Origin: Paenibacillus sp. H1-7 | GTDB taxonomy: Bacteria > Bacillota > Bacilli > Paenibacillales > NBRC-103111 | NCBI RefSeq assembly: GCF_022354825.1 | Contig: NZ_CP031168.1 | Span: 5,271,501-5,335,500, forward strand | DNA: 64,000 nt | Direction: 5' to 3' | Part shown: positions 23,394-31,326 of the stretch, piece after piece | How the letters are laid out: each line of letters opens with the position of its first letter | Numbering within the stretch: the stretch's first letter is position 1 | Notes under the pieces: generated by a model | Told to the model about the DNA's origin: nothing | Databases searched by the model: none | Seen by the model: the letters and a program-made list of their open reading frames with translations, nothing else | Made by a program: the position numbers and the translations under genes

Positions 23394-24707
23394 TTACTTG
23401 TTTGCCGCCTTTTCGGTCTGAATGCCTTTGGTCGTCTGCTCTTCAATCATTCGCAATGCCGTAACGGAATCTTTGGACTCGCCGAAGATCAGCGGAGAGA
23501 ACACGTTATGAACCGGAACGTCGACATACGTCAACCCATTGGCGCGTGCTGCAGGCGGCATAGCATTTTTGCTGGCAAAAATCGCCTGCGTATGCTTGCC
23601 CTGCATTTGCGGCAAGTTTTTACCGAAGGCTTCCTGAACCTTCTTGCTCTCAAGCGGTCCGATAATGCCTTCCTTCGCGAACTCGATCTGCATTTCTTCC
23701 GACAGCAGATAGGCGATAACCTGGAACGCCAAATCCTTCTTAGTCGATTGCTTCGTAATATAGGCGGCATACATATTTGGTTGCGCTTTCGTATTTGGCA
23801 CGTCCGAAAACGACGGCATGGCGGCGATGTCAAAGTTCAAGTTTTTATTTTGCTCATACCATTGAATGATTTTCTCCGAAACGTGGACCGACATGGCCAT
23901 CTTCCCTTTAGGGAAATCGTCGACCGTAGTAAATTGATTAGCCGGAATTTCGTAGAACCTTCTCAAGTTATCCACCAGGCGCTTCCAGCCTTCCGTATTC
24001 AGCTCGGCTTTATCTTCCGTCAAGCTCAGCGGTGAAAGAGAGAGCTGATTGTAGTTCATATAAAGCCCCGGATGCTGCTGATAGCCTTTGTAGGTATTTT
24101 CCCCTTCTACACGGGTCAGTTTTTTGGCCAGCTCATAGATTTCATCATAAGTCATGCCATCCTTCGGGTAGTCAACACCGAATTTATCAAATATATCTTT
24201 GTTATAGAACAATACAAAATCGCTTAACTGGAACGGAAGACCGTACAGCTTTCCTTCCGGCGTCACATTTTTCATCTGCGCCATAGCCGCAGGGTTCAGC
24301 TTCGTCGTATCGAAATTAAACTTCTTGATAAGATCGGTCATATCGTATTGGAGATCATTCTTGATAATATATCGTTGCAAATTCATTCGCGCATTGTCGA
24401 TAATAATGTCCGGTATGGTTCCGGCTGCAATTAAATCCTTGTACTCCCTGCCTTTATCCCAATGAACGTGCTTGATCGTAATGTCCGGGAACTTCTTTTT
24501 TAAATGCTGCCCGACCTGCTTTTCGAATATTTCTTCCTTTGCATAGAATGCAGGGTACGAGGTGTAAATGAAGATTTCGTTTGCCGGAGACTGCGGAGTA
24601 TTTTGGGCTTCCGGCTGATCTACGGGATTAGCAGGAGAGCCGGTACAGCCGGCTATCAAGGATACGGCGGAAGCGATCACAAGCGAAGATTTCAGCATTT
24701 TTTTCAT
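23394..24707 (-). CDS. Sugar ABC transporter binding lipoprotein, copy 2
   Basis: This encodes 437 aa with the ATG at 24707. Lipobox LIAGC gives Cys21. It is a family 1 solute-binding protein and a close paralog of the 446-aa protein at 20922. Shared blocks include HVHWDKGREYKDLIAAGTIP, DKFGVDYPKDGMTYDEIYEL and LSLSPLSLTEDKA. A 211-nt leader separates it from a promoter with the CCTATAA box, and a hairpin follows the gene. It is probably the more highly expressed copy. The ligand is unknown. The linked glycosidases suggest an oligosaccharide with galactosyl or fucosyl residues (inference). Confidence 0.88.
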   Translation of the reverse strand: MKKMLKSSLVIASAVSLIAGCTGSPANPVDQPEAQNTPQSPANEIFIYTSYPAFYAKEEIFEKQVGQHLKKKFPDITIKHVHWDKGREYKDLIAAGTIPDIIIDNARMNLQRYIIKNDLQYDMTDLIKKFNFDTTKLNPAAMAQMKNVTPEGKLYGLPFQLSDFVLFYNKDIFDKFGVDYPKDGMTYDEIYELAKKLTRVEGENTYKGYQQHPGLYMNYNQLSLSPLSLTEDKAELNTEGWKRLVDNLRRFYEIPANQFTTVDDFPKGKMAMSVHVSEKIIQWYEQNKNLNFDIAAMPSFSDVPNTKAQPNMYAAYITKQSTKKDLAFQVIAYLLSEEMQIEFAKEGIIGPLESKKVQEAFGKNLPQMQGKHTQAIFASKNAMPPAARANGLTYVDVPVHNVFSPLIFGESKDSVTALRMIEEQTTKGIQTEKAANK

Positions 24708-24917
24708 ACTTGTACTTAAACCTCCCTTTTTATTTCCAATAGTTTAAGGAAGAATAGCCTGTTTATGCCGTGCGGCTTTTTCCAAATGAATACGTACCGA
24801 CCTCCCTTTCCCCAGTCATTGACCATTGAATCTATCGTCCCCTGGCAAGACACGTTCAGCATGAAAACGCTTTGAAAGCTGTTCACCAAGGGCTAACATC
24901 GTTTCATTACTCTTACT

Positions 24918-24967
24918 TTATTACGAAAAGAGCCTGCTTTCATTGGGGAAGATTTCAATTTTATAGG
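24918..24967 (-). promoter_or_regulatory. Promoter with CCTATAA box, binding protein 2
   Basis: The box CCTATAA is at 24967-24961, CCCCAATGA is at the second half-site position, and the -10 TAATAA at 24923-24918 is preceded by TTTCG. Spacing is one base shorter than at 15028, 19109 and 20759. The 211-nt leader that follows shows no recognised riboswitch. Confidence 0.58.
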
Positions 24968-24976
24968 TTATTTATT

Positions 24977-25669
24977 TCATTTTCCCGTTATCCAACGGAC
25001 GGCTGCATCGAACAGCTTCCAGCTGTTGTCGGTTTGGTTAATTTCTTCGCCGCCGATCAAATAAAAGTACACTTGCCGTGCCGGGACCGGTTCATTATTC
25101 ATGTTTTTGGCGCCCTTCTCAAACGTGCAGATGACCGCCCTTCTCTCATCGTCAGGAGCGGAAGCCACGATAACGCCTTCCTTACCCGGAACGACAAAAC
25201 CGATCTTACCTTCGGTCTGATAGATGTCCACGCTGTCTTTCAAGCCCGCCGCCATAGGGTGATTAGGCTGCTTCACCTGAATCGATTTGCCGTTATAATT
25301 GCCGTGATCCACGTCTGTCTCTCTGCCCGCCAAATCGACATCGCCCATATTTTGACCTTCGGCATAGATGACAGGCACTGGAGAGCTTTTCAGTTTGTTG
25401 CCGACCTTGCCTGAGTTGACGGTTGAGCTGACGAAGACGAAGGCGTGATTCAGCGCTTGTTCTGCCGTAAGGTCTTTGTCTGCCGTTACGTACACCTCGT
25501 ATCCAAGGCCCTTCAACCGCTTGACGACAAGCGCATCGCCCCCTCCTTCTCTGCCAACGAACAGCACCTTCTTGCTTGCAGCAGAATCCGCAGGTGAGGC
25601 CGTGGGGGAGCAAGCAGTCACACTAATGATCACGAGGAAGAGGATCCACCATTTCCTCAACTCTATCAC
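24977..25669 (-). CDS. ThuA-like domain lipoprotein (stand-alone)
   Basis: This encodes 230 aa. The GTG at 25669 sits only 2 nt behind GGAGG. A TTG at 25660, 11 nt behind it and starting at Arg5, may be the true start. Lipobox SVTAC gives Cys20. The ThuA-like domain fills the rest: KKVLFVGREGGGDALVVKRL, VFVSSTVNSGKVG, SPVPVIYAE, HPMAAGL, FEKGAKN, PARQVYFYL, TDNSWKLFDAAVRW. There is no linker, so the domain lies close to the membrane. It is third in a row of three such genes (26431, 25678, 24977) with short gaps. Binding of a small ligand or wall glycan is possible. No enzyme activity can be supported. Confidence 0.8.
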   Translation of the reverse strand: MIELRKWWILFLVIISVTACSPTASPADSAASKKVLFVGREGGGDALVVKRLKGLGYEVYVTADKDLTAEQALNHAFVFVSSTVNSGKVGNKLKSSPVPVIYAEGQNMGDVDLAGRETDVDHGNYNGKSIQVKQPNHPMAAGLKDSVDIYQTEGKIGFVVPGKEGVIVASAPDDERRAVICTFEKGAKNMNNEPVPARQVYFYLIGGEEINQTDNSWKLFDAAVRWITGK

Positions 25670-25677
25670 TCCCTCCG

Positions 25678-26388
25678 TTACTTTTTCCCAAGCGTCCAGT
25701 TGACCGCTGCATCGAACAGCTTCCAGCCGTTGTCGGTTTGATTGATCTCTTCTCCGTTAAACAGATAGAAATACATCTCACGGGCAGCTACGGTATTGCC
25801 TCTGACGTTTTTGGCGCCTTTCTCGTAGGCGAAAATGGTTGCTTTCTGCTCTTCTCCCGGCACCGTAGCGATCACAGCAGCTTCTTTACCCGGAATGGCG
25901 AAGCCCATTTTGCCGTTGTCCTTGTATACGTCGACTTTATCCTGCATGCCTGCAGCCAGCTGGTGCTTGCTATCCTTGATCTGGATCGTTTTGATGGCAT
26001 TCGATCCGGTCAACGATCCGTACGACTCCGTTTCGGACATTCCCGTATCACTGGTCGATTGAGGCTCGGCGTAAATGACCGGAACCGGGGTATTCACGAA
26101 CTTATCCCCGATTTTACCCGAATTGACGGATTCACTGACAAAGATCAGCGATTGGCCTTTGGCGTGGTCCACCGTCAGCTCTTTATCGGCAACAATCGTG
26201 ACCTCCAGCTTGTGCACCTCTTTCAACCGCTTAATGAGGATGGCGTCGCCCCCGCCGTCCTTTCCTACGAACAGCACCTTGTTCCCCGGAGCTTTGGCTG
26301 CATCCGTTGTTCCCGCCGGAGCTGCATTGCATGCCATAAGCCCCGCCGCCATCACAGCCGCCATAACCAATGTGAGTACTCGTTTCAA
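25678..26388 (-). CDS. ThuA-like domain lipoprotein (stand-alone)
   Basis: This encodes 236 aa from a TTG at 26388, 8 nt behind GGAGG. A nearby ATG is out of frame. Lipobox GLMAC gives Cys20. The domain signatures are NKVLFVGKDGGGDAILIKRL, LIFVSESVNSGKIG, TPVPVIYAEPQS, HQLAAGM, YEKGAKN, AAREMYFYL and TDNGWKLFDAAVNWTLGK. By eye it is closest to the copy at 24977 (shared GEEINQTDN), 8 nt downstream. Together with that gene and the one at 26431 it forms a tandem triplet between the permease genes and the binding-protein genes. Confidence 0.82.
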   Translation of the reverse strand: MKRVLTLVMAAVMAAGLMACNAAPAGTTDAAKAPGNKVLFVGKDGGGDAILIKRLKEVHKLEVTIVADKELTVDHAKGQSLIFVSESVNSGKIGDKFVNTPVPVIYAEPQSTSDTGMSETESYGSLTGSNAIKTIQIKDSKHQLAAGMQDKVDVYKDNGKMGFAIPGKEAAVIATVPGEEQKATIFAYEKGAKNVRGNTVAAREMYFYLFNGEEINQTDNGWKLFDAAVNWTLGKK

Positions 26389-26430
26389 GTGTCATCCCTC
26401 CAACCATGATTTTTCACAAAACCCTATCTA

Positions 26431-27150
26431 TTACTTAGCACCGTTTTGGGCAGCCCATTCGATTGCCGCATCAAACAGCTTCCAGCCGTTGTCGGTAAGC
26501 TTGGGCTCCTCGCCCGTAGGCATGGAGATGTAAACTTGCCGTGCCGGCACGGTTTCGTTGTTGATATTCTTCGTACCCTTCTCATACCCGAAAATAGCGG
26601 TCTTCCTGTTGTCCCCGCTGGTCGGCACCTCCGCTATTTTAACGGCACCCTGCCCCGGATGAAGTCCGTACGAAACCTTGCCGCCTTCCTTATAGATCGC
26701 TACCGTATCCTTTAATCCAGCTGCCAGCGGATGCTTGCTGTCTACGATCTGGATCGTTTGTACCCCGTCGTCCTGTCCGAACTTCTGCACTCCGATCAGC
26801 CCGGCGTCGCTCGCCGCCTGATTTTTAGCAAAAACGACGGGGACCGGGGAGCTTTTCAGCTTCGCATCAATCTTGGCGGAATTCACGGAATCGCTGACAT
26901 AGATCACACCGTAGCCTTTGGCCTTCTCCACCGTGAAATCGACGTCAACGACATCCATAACCTGATACCCCAATTTCTTCAGGTGGCTCATAATAAATGG
27001 ATCTCCCCCTCCTTCCTTTTTTCTGATCAGGAGCACTTTTTTCGCATTCGCCTCATTGGCGGATGCCTGAGTTGAATCGGTTGGTGAGGAACACGCCATT
27101 ATGGAACCCAACATAAGCCCAACCACGAGTAAAGCTATGCATCTTTTCAT
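26431..27150 (-). CDS. ThuA-like domain lipoprotein (stand-alone)
   Basis: This encodes 239 aa with the ATG at 27150 behind AAGGAGGATGGCAAG. Lipobox SIMAC gives Cys20. The domain signatures are KKVLLIRKKEGGGDPFIM, VIYVSDSVNSAKID, SPVPVVFAKNQ, HPLAAGL, YEKGTKN, PARQVYISM and TDNGWKLFDAAIEWA. The GGGD loop after strand 1 is shared with the two following copies, but not with the SLH-anchored or Pro-linker copies. It directly follows the permease gene (46-nt gap), so it is probably co-transcribed with the importer. Confidence 0.82.
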   Translation of the reverse strand: MKRCIALLVVGLMLGSIMACSSPTDSTQASANEANAKKVLLIRKKEGGGDPFIMSHLKKLGYQVMDVVDVDFTVEKAKGYGVIYVSDSVNSAKIDAKLKSSPVPVVFAKNQAASDAGLIGVQKFGQDDGVQTIQIVDSKHPLAAGLKDTVAIYKEGGKVSYGLHPGQGAVKIAEVPTSGDNRKTAIFGYEKGTKNINNETVPARQVYISMPTGEEPKLTDNGWKLFDAAIEWAAQNGAK

Positions 27151-27196
27151 CTTGCCATCCTCCTTCTCTTATTTCACCTGTAGTCCTATTCCAGTC

Positions 27197-28156
27197 CTAT
27201 TCCACCAAGCCGGTTCTTTCCACGCCTTCGATAAACCAGCGCTGAGTGAACGTATACAAAATCATCGGCGGTATGATCATCAGGAACGTAGTAGCCATGC
27301 GAATCGCTTCGTCGGTAACCGAAGGGCCATACGCCTCTGCCTGCTGCCGAAGCGCCGAAGCTATACGGGAAATGCCCATGGACAGCGGGGCGGTCTCAAT
27401 ATCGGCCAAATACATGCTCGGCAAATAAAAGTCGTTCCATGTCCATATAAACGAGAACAAGAAGACGACCAATATGGCCGGCTTAGCAAGCGGCATCATC
27501 ACTTTATAAAAGATTTTGTACACGCTGGCTCCGTCGATCCTCGCTGCCTCCTCCAGCTCTTTGGGCTGTGTGGAGAAAAACTGGCGGTAAATGATGACGA
27601 ACAACGCCCCTTTTAACCCAAGCCCGAAGAAGGCCGGGACGATGATCGGATAGATCGTATTCAGCAGGCCGAGCTCTCTCGCGTAGATGATGTTCGGTAA
27701 AATAGTGACCTGCATCGGCACGATAAACGTCAGCAGCAGAAAGAAGAACATCAGGTTTTTGAACGGGACCTTCAGTCTCGCGAAGGCGTATCCGGTAACG
27801 GCGCAGGAAACCGTTTGCAGCAAAGCTACCGAAAGCGCAAGCGTCAAGCTGATGGCCAGAGCCTTCGGGTACTTAAGCCATTCCCACGCCTCCTGCAGGT
27901 TTCCAAGATAAATTACCCTCGGAAACCATTTGACGGCCGGATCGAGCAAGTCGTCCGCATTTTTGACCATGGTCGTGACCATGTGCAGAACTGGCTTCAA
28001 ATAAATGTAAGCCGTATCCAGCAAAATCAAATAAATGAACAATTTGAACAGCAGTCCTTTATCCGCTTCCCTGCCTACAAGGGTATAGCGTACATTCGAC
28101 AGCCAGGCAAGCAGCGAAGGCGTCTCCTGGCCTTTTTTCGTTCGTATCCCGAGCAC
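27197..28156 (-). CDS. Sugar ABC transporter permease (MalG-like)
   Basis: This encodes 319 aa from a GTG at 28156 behind AAGGGGTGAAG. It has six or so membrane helices and the EAA loop EEAARIDGASVYKIFYKVMMPLAKP (about 206-230), which contacts the ATPase. An unusual cytoplasmic N-terminus of about 35 residues precedes the first helix. The C-terminus ends QRWFIEGVERTGLVE, close to the VxGLTxGxVK-type end of CUT1 permeases. It pairs with the MalF-like permease directly upstream (36-nt gap). Its substrate would be that of the two duplicate binding lipoproteins. Confidence 0.9.
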   Translation of the reverse strand: MLGIRTKKGQETPSLLAWLSNVRYTLVGREADKGLLFKLFIYLILLDTAYIYLKPVLHMVTTMVKNADDLLDPAVKWFPRVIYLGNLQEAWEWLKYPKALAISLTLALSVALLQTVSCAVTGYAFARLKVPFKNLMFFFLLLTFIVPMQVTILPNIIYARELGLLNTIYPIIVPAFFGLGLKGALFVIIYRQFFSTQPKELEEAARIDGASVYKIFYKVMMPLAKPAILVVFLFSFIWTWNDFYLPSMYLADIETAPLSMGISRIASALRQQAEAYGPSVTDEAIRMATTFLMIIPPMILYTFTQRWFIEGVERTGLVE

Positions 28157-28192
28157 AAAGCTTCACCCCTTAATAAGATATATCGTTATGCA

Positions 28193-29059
28193 TCAGACGG
28201 TATCCCTCTGCGATTTGGTCGCTCTGCTGTAGACAAAAAAGATGATCGCCAGGAAAAAGCTGATGATCAGGAAATAAATCCAGATCAAAGCGCTGTATTG
28301 GCCGTACTCGCTGTCTCTGACCCTTTGCAGGATCGGATTGGTCGGAAAGGTGAACAAATCAACAACTGTATAAATCATATTGAGAAAAATGAACGGAGTC
28401 ATGGCCGGCAGCGTAATTTTCCAAAACGTTTCCCAAGGGCCGGCGCCGTCTATACGGGCCGCTTCATAGGCCGAGTTGGAGATCGTCTGTCTTCCTCCGA
28501 GAAAGATCAGGATTTGCACCCCGGAATACCACAAAATCAGCACGAACGAGTCAAGCACACCGATAAGCGGCCCGGACCATGTAGCCGATAAATTCGCTTT
28601 TATCAGACCGGATACGTTGTATTTCGACATAAAGCCCAAGTCGCCTTCGCCCTGCGTCAGGAACTCTTTCACGACCTCGCCGGTCGACAAAATGACGGGA
28701 AGGAAGAAAATCGCGCGGAATAATGTTCTTCCCGCAAATTTCTGATTCAAGATGATGGCGATCAGCAAGGCGAAGATAACAATGATCGGGATCATGAACA
28801 GCGCCTGTCTTAAGAAAGGCAGCAGCTGATTATACAGCATGTCTCCGTTCTCGAACAAAATGTACCGGTAATGAGTCAGGCCGACGTACTGCGTTGTCGT
28901 TTTCGTTGCCGTGATCGTCACCTTCTGGAAGCTCATAAATAACGAATATCCTATCGGAAAGGCCATAAAGACCAAGAACCCCAGAAACCATGGAGCTATG
29001 AAAATCATGCCTTCCACATATTCGAGCAGAGAGGCGCGCATTCTCACCTTCGTTCTCAT
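28193..29059 (-). CDS. Sugar ABC transporter permease (MalF-like)
   Basis: This encodes 288 aa with an ATG at 29059 that overlaps the upstream DUF5696 stop (ATGA). It has six membrane helices, starting with FIAPWFLGFLVFMAFPIGYS typical of CUT1 permeases, and the EAA loop YEAARIDGAGPWETFWKITL (about 195-214). The helix after the loop reads PFIFLNMIYTVVDLF. It should form the membrane heterodimer with the next permease. The DUF5696-permease-permease order suggests that the DUF5696 protein works with this importer. Confidence 0.9.
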   Translation of the reverse strand: MRTKVRMRASLLEYVEGMIFIAPWFLGFLVFMAFPIGYSLFMSFQKVTITATKTTTQYVGLTHYRYILFENGDMLYNQLLPFLRQALFMIPIIVIFALLIAIILNQKFAGRTLFRAIFFLPVILSTGEVVKEFLTQGEGDLGFMSKYNVSGLIKANLSATWSGPLIGVLDSFVLILWYSGVQILIFLGGRQTISNSAYEAARIDGAGPWETFWKITLPAMTPFIFLNMIYTVVDLFTFPTNPILQRVRDSEYGQYSALIWIYFLIISFFLAIIFFVYSRATKSQRDTV

Positions 29060-31326
29060 TTGCTCTCCCCTTCCCGAACCACGGTGAAGCTTTGTGCAGG
29101 AACTGCCGCAGCCCCCGCCTGATACGGCTCCAGACTATAATTGACAATAATCCGTTTGCCGTTAGCGTACGTGGTTTCCTTGACATTAGGCGCCAATGTT
29201 TTGTGCCCGGTAATAAACTGGCTTTGCACATCGCCAAGAGCTTCGTTATACCGTCGATACTGCTCCGCAGCCAATGCTTCCCAATCCTCGAAATGGGTGT
29301 TGTAATATCGGATACCGTACGCGTTCACGAACTCCTTCGTTTGAGCGCGGCTGAAGATGAAGGACGGAACGGCGCCGTATTCGATGTCCCGCAAGAAGTC
29401 GTTAGTGTCCTCCTGGCGGTTGTTGGCGTATTCCGATGAATACGTGATCAGGCCGTGTACCGCAATCTGGGCGAACGGAACCGCTTCATCCGTAAACAAA
29501 TCGTATGAATGGTCATATACGAGCGTTTGGATATGATTGATTTGCGGCAGCGCGTAAAAGCTTGATTTATTGCCGATCACCCCGCCCAATGCATCCTTGA
29601 TGCTCTTCAGCACGCGCTCCTGCACATCTCTTGCTTGATCCCGCGGTGATCCGTAAGACGTGTTATAATCGCTCAACAGCCTTTGGCCGACCCGGTTGAC
29701 GGCAAGTCCGTCGACGCCCATGTCTTTGTATTTGCCCAAACTCTTCAAAATCGTTTCTTCCGCGAATTTGTCGCTGACTACCGGTACACGGGCGTTGTTA
29801 TACAGCGTGTTCAGCATCACGTTGCGGCCGGCCAGGTTGACTACGGCGTGAAATTTCTCGTCGAAGCCTCCGGCGCCCGTATTGTTAAGCCCATACTCGG
29901 TGTCCAGATAAACCGGGAAGCCTTTGCTGTGGGCGTTATCGATGAACGCTTTCATCCCCTTATCGCCGCCGATCCGCTTATCGACAGGCAATGACTCTCC
30001 GAAAGCGCTGTAGCCGTCCGGCTGCCATCCCATATACGTAATTGCCATATTGCTTACGCCTTTATCGTACAAGGCATTAACCATTTGGGTAGCGTCATCC
30101 GTATTCGTCAAGTTAATATACCGGTCCGTGACGACGCCTTTTTCCCGGTCTCCACCGATGATGTCGACATGAAGCGGAAGATTCTTGCTTTTAGCCTCAG
30201 CCGGCTTAACCCCTTTATCGTTCATCAAATAGTCGCGGTATTTCTGTGCCATGCCGACATAATCCGACTTTTCGGTATCCAAAATGTAATAGCGTACACT
30301 TCTATCGCTGCCGAACAATTCATCCTTGTTATAATCGATAAAGCCCCATTCGTCGGGCGAGTTGCGGCTTGTAAACTGCAGGAAGCTCGAACGGAAATTC
30401 ATCGTAGCGGTGATCCAGTTGTAGTTGCTTAATACACCGGACGGTGACGCCACGATATTCGCGTATTCTTCCCCGTCGTGCAGGACGGCCAGGAAGCCTT
30501 TGCCGCCCGACTTCATCCCGAAGACCGGCATAATGATCTTATTCCGGTTGTTGCTGAGTCCGGTGAACGTGTTATCGGGACCATATACGCTCTCGTCATA
30601 AACCTTGTTTACGTTGAGCTGATTGTCCTTGAATCGTATCAAAGCACCTGCGCCGTCCGGGATCAGCATATACCCGTCCTGCCCGGCCGAATATTCGGCA
30701 CCGAAGAACGGGAACAACCGGACCCAGACAAGCCCCATGTTCGTCTCCTTGATGCCCTCTCTTATGATTTTCGTCTCGATGAAATCCTTTTCGATCTTTA
30801 CCTGAACGGGTATGGTGAACCCGGTTTCGGGAAGCTCGAAGGTTACGGAGAACCCTCCCGGAATAGACCGGACCTCCTTCAGCTTTCCGTTCTCCGCAGC
30901 AATGTTCGTTTCTTTGGCCTGAAGAATGCTCTTGGAAAAATCCACGTACTGGACCATGATAGGAGAGCTCAAATGCTTCTTCCAGTTCTCCGAAATTTTC
31001 TCCTGCGCCCAATGCTCCGGATTCGGAAACGAACGGTATACGTTGTTGTTTCTTTTGTCTTCCACCATGAAATGCCCTGTCGATTCATCCAGCTTTAAAC
31101 GCAGCAGTTCGGTCTCCGCAATCGCTTTAAAATCGCTTTCATTCGGCAGCCGGGAAGCGGCTCCTTTTTGCGGCGGAGCCGAGTTTTCCTGCGCTGCGTG
31201 GGCACTGCGGTCTACGGGCGCCGACCGGAATTCAAATTTCAGATTGGTTGCAAGGATCAGGACGGCGGCCGCCATCAGAACGGTGACAATTGCGGCAGTT
31301 TTGTTAAGCTTGCTGAGCGCTGTCAT
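29056..31326 (-). CDS. DUF5696-type membrane-anchored protein
   Basis: This encodes 756 aa. An N-terminal membrane anchor or signal (AAIVTVLMAAAVLILATNL) is followed by a large extracytoplasmic part. I recognise it as the DUF5696-type protein often encoded beside sugar permeases in Paenibacillus. An N-terminal beta-rich region (about 60-330; ETGFTIPVQVKIEKDFIETK) precedes a TIM-barrel-like half (about 370-680) with AITYMGWQPDGYSAFG, PVYLDTEYGLN and MGVDGLAVNRVGQRLLSDYN. The barrel has acidic residues where glycosidases keep catalytic groups, so a surface glycosidase is possible but not shown. It is coupled at both ends by 4-nt ATGA overlaps with the NHL/Yip1 gene and the permease gene. Confidence 0.82.
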   Translation of the reverse strand: MTALSKLNKTAAIVTVLMAAAVLILATNLKFEFRSAPVDRSAHAAQENSAPPQKGAASRLPNESDFKAIAETELLRLKLDESTGHFMVEDKRNNNVYRSFPNPEHWAQEKISENWKKHLSSPIMVQYVDFSKSILQAKETNIAAENGKLKEVRSIPGGFSVTFELPETGFTIPVQVKIEKDFIETKIIREGIKETNMGLVWVRLFPFFGAEYSAGQDGYMLIPDGAGALIRFKDNQLNVNKVYDESVYGPDNTFTGLSNNRNKIIMPVFGMKSGGKGFLAVLHDGEEYANIVASPSGVLSNYNWITATMNFRSSFLQFTSRNSPDEWGFIDYNKDELFGSDRSVRYYILDTEKSDYVGMAQKYRDYLMNDKGVKPAEAKSKNLPLHVDIIGGDREKGVVTDRYINLTNTDDATQMVNALYDKGVSNMAITYMGWQPDGYSAFGESLPVDKRIGGDKGMKAFIDNAHSKGFPVYLDTEYGLNNTGAGGFDEKFHAVVNLAGRNVMLNTLYNNARVPVVSDKFAEETILKSLGKYKDMGVDGLAVNRVGQRLLSDYNTSYGSPRDQARDVQERVLKSIKDALGGVIGNKSSFYALPQINHIQTLVYDHSYDLFTDEAVPFAQIAVHGLITYSSEYANNRQEDTNDFLRDIEYGAVPSFIFSRAQTKEFVNAYGIRYYNTHFEDWEALAAEQYRRYNEALGDVQSQFITGHKTLAPNVKETTYANGKRIIVNYSLEPYQAGAAAVPAQSFTVVREGESK

